Source: SZAS-79 sp038319115
GTDB taxonomy: Bacteria > Pseudomonadota > Gammaproteobacteria > Burkholderiales > SG8-39
Direction of reading: 5' to 3'
Assembly (NCBI GenBank): GCA_038319115.1
Contig: JBBQCV010000025.1
Location: 1-27,369, forward strand
Length of the DNA: 27,369 bases
Below, piece after piece: positions 24,550 through 27,369 of this stretch. The position numbers and the translations under genes were made by a program. How positions within the stretch are numbered: the stretch's first letter is position 1; every line of letters begins with the position of its first letter. The notes under the pieces were generated by a model, which worked only from the letters and a program-made list of their open reading frames with translations, ran no database searches and was not told the DNA's origin.

Positions 24550-24576
24550 CTGCCGGCGTTCAGTGCCCCGACTTGC

Positions 24577-25614
24577 TTAGGCTTCGATGATCACTTTGAG
24601 CGCGCGGGTCTTCGCCGCGTGCTCGAAGGTCTCGTAGGCCTCGAGGATGTTGTCGAGCTTGAAGCGATGTGTCACGAGTATCCTGGGGTCGATCCGCTTG
24701 GAACGCACGACGTTGAGCAGCATCGGCGTGGTGACGGCGTCCACCAGCCGCGTCGTGATCGTGATATTGCGGTCCCACAAGTTCTCCAGGTGCAGGTCCA
24801 CCTTCGTGCCATGCACCCCGATGTTGGCGATCGTGCCGCCCGGCGCGACGATCTTTTCGCACAACTCGAAGGTCGCAGGCACGCCCACCGCCTCGATCGC
24901 CGTGTCGACGCCGCGATTGCCGGTCAGCTTCATCACCGCCTCCGCCGCCTTGCCGTCGGTGCTGTTGACGCCCGCGGTAGCGCCGAAGCGCTTCGCGACC
25001 TCGAGGCGGTTGTCGTCAAGGTCGATCATGATGATTTCGGCCGGCGAATAAAGCTGTGCGGTGAGCAGCGCAGCGAGGCCGATCGGCCCCGATCCGACGA
25101 TCGCCACCGTCGTGCCTGGCGCGACTTTGCCGTTCAGTACGCCGCATTCGAAACCCGTGGGCAGGATATCGCTCAGCATGACCAGCGCTTCCTCGTCGGC
25201 GCCTTCCGGGATCGGGTACAGGCTGGTGTCGGCGTGGGGCGTGCGCACGTACTCGGCCTGCGTGCCATCGATCTTGTTGCCGAGAACCCAACCCCCGGTG
25301 GTGCAATGTGAATACATGCCACGCCGGCAGTAAGTGCATTTTCCGCAGGCCGAGATGCACGAGATCAGGACGCGATCCCCCACCTGGAACGCCGTGACTG
25401 CCGGGCCGACAGAATCGACGATGCCGATGCCTTCATGGCCGAGAATCCGGCCCGGCGCGCAAGTCGGGACATCGCCTTTGAGGATGTGCAAGTCCGTCCC
25501 GCAAATCGTGGTCTTTACGATCTTCACGACCGCGTCGCCGGGAGCTTCGATCGCGGGCTTGGGACGCTCTTCGAGCCCCTTCAGGCCGGGACCGCGGTAC
25601 ACGAAAGCTTTCAT
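24577..25614 (-). CDS. Zinc-dependent alcohol dehydrogenase (medium-chain)
   Basis: The 345-residue MDR-family enzyme has catalytic-zinc ligands Cys38 (TTICGTD), His60-Glu61 (LGHEGIG) and Cys157 (FECGV). The structural-zinc cluster Cys90, Cys93, Cys96, Cys104 lies in CGKCTYCRRGMYSHC. The nucleotide-binding VGSGPIG (172-178) is followed by IDLDDNR, whose first aspartate indicates NAD. It is close to the bacterial group annotated as zinc-dependent alcohol dehydrogenases acting on short alcohols or isopropanol-like substrates; the exact substrate cannot be named. No ribosome site is evident before the ATG. The 356-bp space upstream is shared with the divergent amidotransferase. Confidence 0.9.
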   Translation of the reverse strand: MKAFVYRGPGLKGLEERPKPAIEAPGDAVVKIVKTTICGTDLHILKGDVPTCAPGRILGHEGIGIVDSVGPAVTAFQVGDRVLISCISACGKCTYCRRGMYSHCTTGGWVLGNKIDGTQAEYVRTPHADTSLYPIPEGADEEALVMLSDILPTGFECGVLNGKVAPGTTVAIVGSGPIGLAALLTAQLYSPAEIIMIDLDDNRLEVAKRFGATAGVNSTDGKAAEAVMKLTGNRGVDTAIEAVGVPATFELCEKIVAPGGTIANIGVHGTKVDLHLENLWDRNITITTRLVDAVTTPMLLNVVRSKRIDPRILVTHRFKLDNILEAYETFEHAAKTRALKVIIEA

Positions 25615-25970
25615 CGAGCTATGCGTGGGCCGCGCGGGAGCCGAACGCAGGAGTCTTTTCGGCAGCCTGGATCGTCGAAAACCGCTATGACGCTGTCTGC
25701 TTGTCGTGTCATGCGCTTATCCTGGAGTGGTTGAACGGGATGCGAATCACGATATCCGGATGTCATGGACGCGTAAGTTCGCTATCGAACATTCGTGGTG
25801 CGGACGGCGCGGCCGATGCTCAGAAGGGCGGTCAAAGCGGGCGACCGCACGGACGGGCCCCCTTCCGTCTCCCCATCATCGGAGCCACAAACATGAATGA
25901 TTTGGCCTTACGCTTCCTCCAGCGTAGCCCCCGCCTTTTTCCTGAGACGCGCCTATCCTGAAGTCCTACC
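25615..25970. other. Intergenic region between divergent genes; no gene seen
   Basis: This 356-bp space separates the alcohol dehydrogenase (minus) and the amidotransferase (plus). Short open frames occur but none resembles a protein family. Two similar 16-mers (GCGCTTATCCTGGAGT at 25713-25728 and GCGCCTATCCTGAAGT at 25949-25964, 14 of 16 equal) border a 220-bp segment, the second ending 7 bp before the amidotransferase start. No convincing promoter pair could be fixed for either gene. Confidence 0.5.
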
Positions 25971-26756
25971 GTGTGTGAACTCTTCGCCCTCTCCAGCGAC
26001 ACAGCCGTGAACGTGACGTTCTCGCTCGGCGTGTTCGGCGAGCGTGGCGGCAGGCTCGGCCCGCACAGGGACGGTTGGGGAATCGCGTTCAGGGAAGGGC
26101 GCGATTTTCGCGTGATCAAGGAAGCCTCCCCCGCGGCGGCCAGCGCCTGCTTGCGCTTCATCGAGGAGCATGAATTCCGCAGCGAGATCGTGATGTCGCA
26201 TCTGCGTCTCGCCAGCCTGCCGAAAGCCACGTCTTACGCCAATACGCATCCCTTTTCACGCGAGCTCTACGGTGCATGCCATGTGTTCGCGCACAATGGC
26301 ACGATGCCGGGCGTGATCGGCGACAGCGCCTTCACGCCGGCATGGAACCTCCCGCTGGGCGAGACCGACTCCGAGCGCGCGTTCTGCGCGTTGATGGATC
26401 GCCTGCGTAACGCGCTCACGCCCGACGCGGTGCTGGACGTACGCAAGAAGTTGCCGGTCATCCAGGCTTGGGCGACGCAGCTCGCGCACCATGGCACGGC
26501 GAACTTTGTGCTGTCCGACAGCGCATACCTCTATGCGCACCGCTCGACGAATTTGTTTTGCGTCGAGAGGCAGTGCCTTGCCCCGCGCGAATCCTTTGGC
26601 AGCGAAACGCTGCGCGTGGCGCTGGTGCCGGCGCGGGAGGGCGCCCGCCATGTCAGCCTGATCGCCACCCAGCCGATTACGGCGGACGAGGGGTGGGTGG
26701 CGTTGCCCGCCGGCGAGGTGGTGGCGTTCCGGCACGGCCAGCGCGTCGCGCCATGA
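25971..26756 (+). CDS. Class II glutamine amidotransferase family protein (YafJ-like)
   Basis: This 261-residue protein starts MCELFALSS, placing the nucleophilic cysteine at position 2 as required for N-terminal-nucleophile amidotransferases, which supports the GTG start at 25971. Other family segments are PHRDGWGIAFREG (31-43), IVMSHLRLAS, NTHPFSREL and VFAHNGTMPG with the oxyanion Asn109-Gly110. It consists of the glutaminase domain only, like E. coli YafJ, with no synthetase domain. YafJ-type proteins have no firmly known acceptor. It is a single gene with no linked partner in the window. Confidence 0.88.
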   Translation: MCELFALSSDTAVNVTFSLGVFGERGGRLGPHRDGWGIAFREGRDFRVIKEASPAAASACLRFIEEHEFRSEIVMSHLRLASLPKATSYANTHPFSRELYGACHVFAHNGTMPGVIGDSAFTPAWNLPLGETDSERAFCALMDRLRNALTPDAVLDVRKKLPVIQAWATQLAHHGTANFVLSDSAYLYAHRSTNLFCVERQCLAPRESFGSETLRVALVPAREGARHVSLIATQPITADEGWVALPAGEVVAFRHGQRVAP

Positions 26757-26858
26757 TCAAGGTCAAGCTGTCAGGGGATTCGGGTCGCGCTGTACAAGAG
26801 TGAACTACGCCCACAGTCATGCCAATGTACCGGCCGGTTTCAATTGAAAACAAACGAG

Positions 26859-26886
26859 TTGCCATATCCCATATTTCCAATATAAT
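26859..26886 (+). promoter_or_regulatory. arsR promoter with operator-like dyad
   Basis: TTGCCA (26859-26864), a 16-bp spacer and a perfect TATAAT (26881-26886) form the promoter. A 5-3-5 dyad, ATATT-TCC-AATAT (26871-26883), covers the -10 and is a reasonable ArsR operator. This AT-rich spot stands out against the GC-rich surroundings. The predicted transcript start (about 26892-26893) coincides with the arsR ATG. Confidence 0.7.
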
Positions 26887-26892
26887 AGAACT

Positions 26893-27219
26893 ATGAAAGA
26901 AACGGATGCGGTGATTTCCCTCGCCGCCCTCGCCCAGGGCATGCGCCTGCGCATCTTCCGCGCGCTGATCGGCGCCGGGCCGCAGGGCATGACGCCGGGC
27001 ACTTTGTCGGCGGTACTCGACGTGCCCGCATCGACGCTGTCGTTTCACCTTAAAGAACTGATGCACGCGGGCCTCGCCGCTCAGGAACGCGACGGCCGCA
27101 ATCTCATCTACCGGCCCTCTATCGGCCAGATGAACGCGCTGCTCGCCTACCTCACCGCGCACTGCTGCCACGGGGCCGCTTGCGATATGAAGGCCGTAAG
27201 GAAGTCCAAAGCCAAATGA
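26893..27219 (+). CDS. arsR: ArsR family metalloid-responsive repressor
   Basis: The 108-residue winged-helix protein has the ArsR core: ISLAALAQGMRLRIFRALIG, then TPGTLSAVLDVPASTLSFHL as the recognition helix, and RDGRNLIYRP as the wing. It lacks the ELCVCD motif of the classic type. Instead it has three cysteines near the C-terminus (Cys91, Cys92, Cys97 in AHCCHGAAC), an arrangement like that of ArsR proteins with a C-terminal As(III) site. It should repress the operon that continues past the window and release DNA on binding arsenite or antimonite. No ribosome site precedes the ATG; a leaderless message is predicted. Its stop overlaps the next start (ATGA). Confidence 0.88.
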   Translation: MKETDAVISLAALAQGMRLRIFRALIGAGPQGMTPGTLSAVLDVPASTLSFHLKELMHAGLAAQERDGRNLIYRPSIGQMNALLAYLTAHCCHGAACDMKAVRKSKAK

Positions 27220-27368
27220 AGCAGTACCACACGCTGGGCAACATCCCGGTGTTCAACGAGAAGGCGGCAGCAGTCGATCCCGCTGCGGCGTCCGCCTGTT
27301 GTGCACCACGCGCGCCAACCGGCAAACCGGTGGGCATCGAGGTCATGGCCGCTTCGTCCTGCTGCTGA
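27216..27368 (+). CDS. Small Cys-pair protein overlapping arsR
   Basis: The 50-residue protein starts MKQYHTLGNIPVFNEKAAAV and ends in SSCC, with an ACCAPRAPTGKPVG segment in the middle, giving two vicinal cysteine pairs (about residues 28-29 and 49-50). The ATG at 27216 overlaps the arsR stop (ATGA), so it is translated with arsR. I do not recognise a family. Vicinal cysteine pairs in an ars setting suggest As(III)/Sb(III) binding, for example a chaperone-like role as in ArsD, but this is inference. The stop falls one base before the window end, so the gene is complete. Confidence 0.7.
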   Translation: MKQYHTLGNIPVFNEKAAAVDPAAASACCAPRAPTGKPVGIEVMAASSCC

Positions 27369-27369
27369 A

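Overview
The window is high-GC DNA, most likely from the chromosome of a betaproteobacterium of the Burkholderiales type. The main reason is the three complete periplasmic receptors of the Bug (TctC-like) family plus a fragment of a fourth, a family strongly expanded in that order. Nearly every gene that could be recognised belongs to one of two groups. One is catabolic operons, each containing its own Bug receptor. The other is small toxin-antitoxin (TA) or abortive-infection modules and their fragments. No rRNA, tRNA, CRISPR array, transposase or integrase was seen.

Left part (1-5390), TA-rich. It starts with the C-terminus of a PIN-domain toxin-like protein, then a 62-bp fragment duplicating part of higA, a SulP anion transporter on the minus strand, a second HTH antitoxin-like gene, and an intact higB-higA pair. 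A degenerate coding stretch follows, then a plus-strand abiEi-abiEii pair with a clear promoter whose -10 lies over an 8-bp palindrome.

Middle (5390-19600), catabolic operons interleaved with TA loci. A minus-strand operon reads aspartate-aminotransferase-like, Bug receptor, hydantoinase A, hydantoinase B, with stop/start overlaps at the bug/hyuA and hyuA/hyuB junctions. Divergent from it is an MFS transporter, followed by a hicA-hicB pair with a strong promoter that predicts a leaderless hicA message. A second Bug receptor (minus) is divergent from a D-2-hydroxyacid dehydrogenase (plus). Next come an intact short hicB with a truncated hicA and a C39-like peptidase. A minus-strand operon RidA, third Bug receptor, M20 peptidase closes this part. 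An exact 11-mer (TTGGCAGTATT) occurs beside all three Bug-containing clusters.

Right part (19600-27369). It holds an RDD-family membrane protein with a long Ala/Pro-rich tail, the last 29 codons of a lost Bug gene, a CsbD-like stress protein, a three-gene MacAB/DevBCA-type efflux operon (membrane fusion protein, permease, ATPase, all overlapping), a zinc alcohol dehydrogenase, a YafJ-like class II amidotransferase, and the start of a probable arsenic operon. That operon is an ArsR repressor with C-terminal cysteines, overlapped by a 50-residue protein with two vicinal cysteine pairs.

No large, clearly new system is evident. The most unusual items are the small Cys-pair protein after arsR, the two predicted leaderless starts (hicA and arsR), the shared 11-mer around the Bug operons, the perfect 16-bp hairpin with a coupled mini-ORF before the efflux operon, and the several decayed TA pieces.
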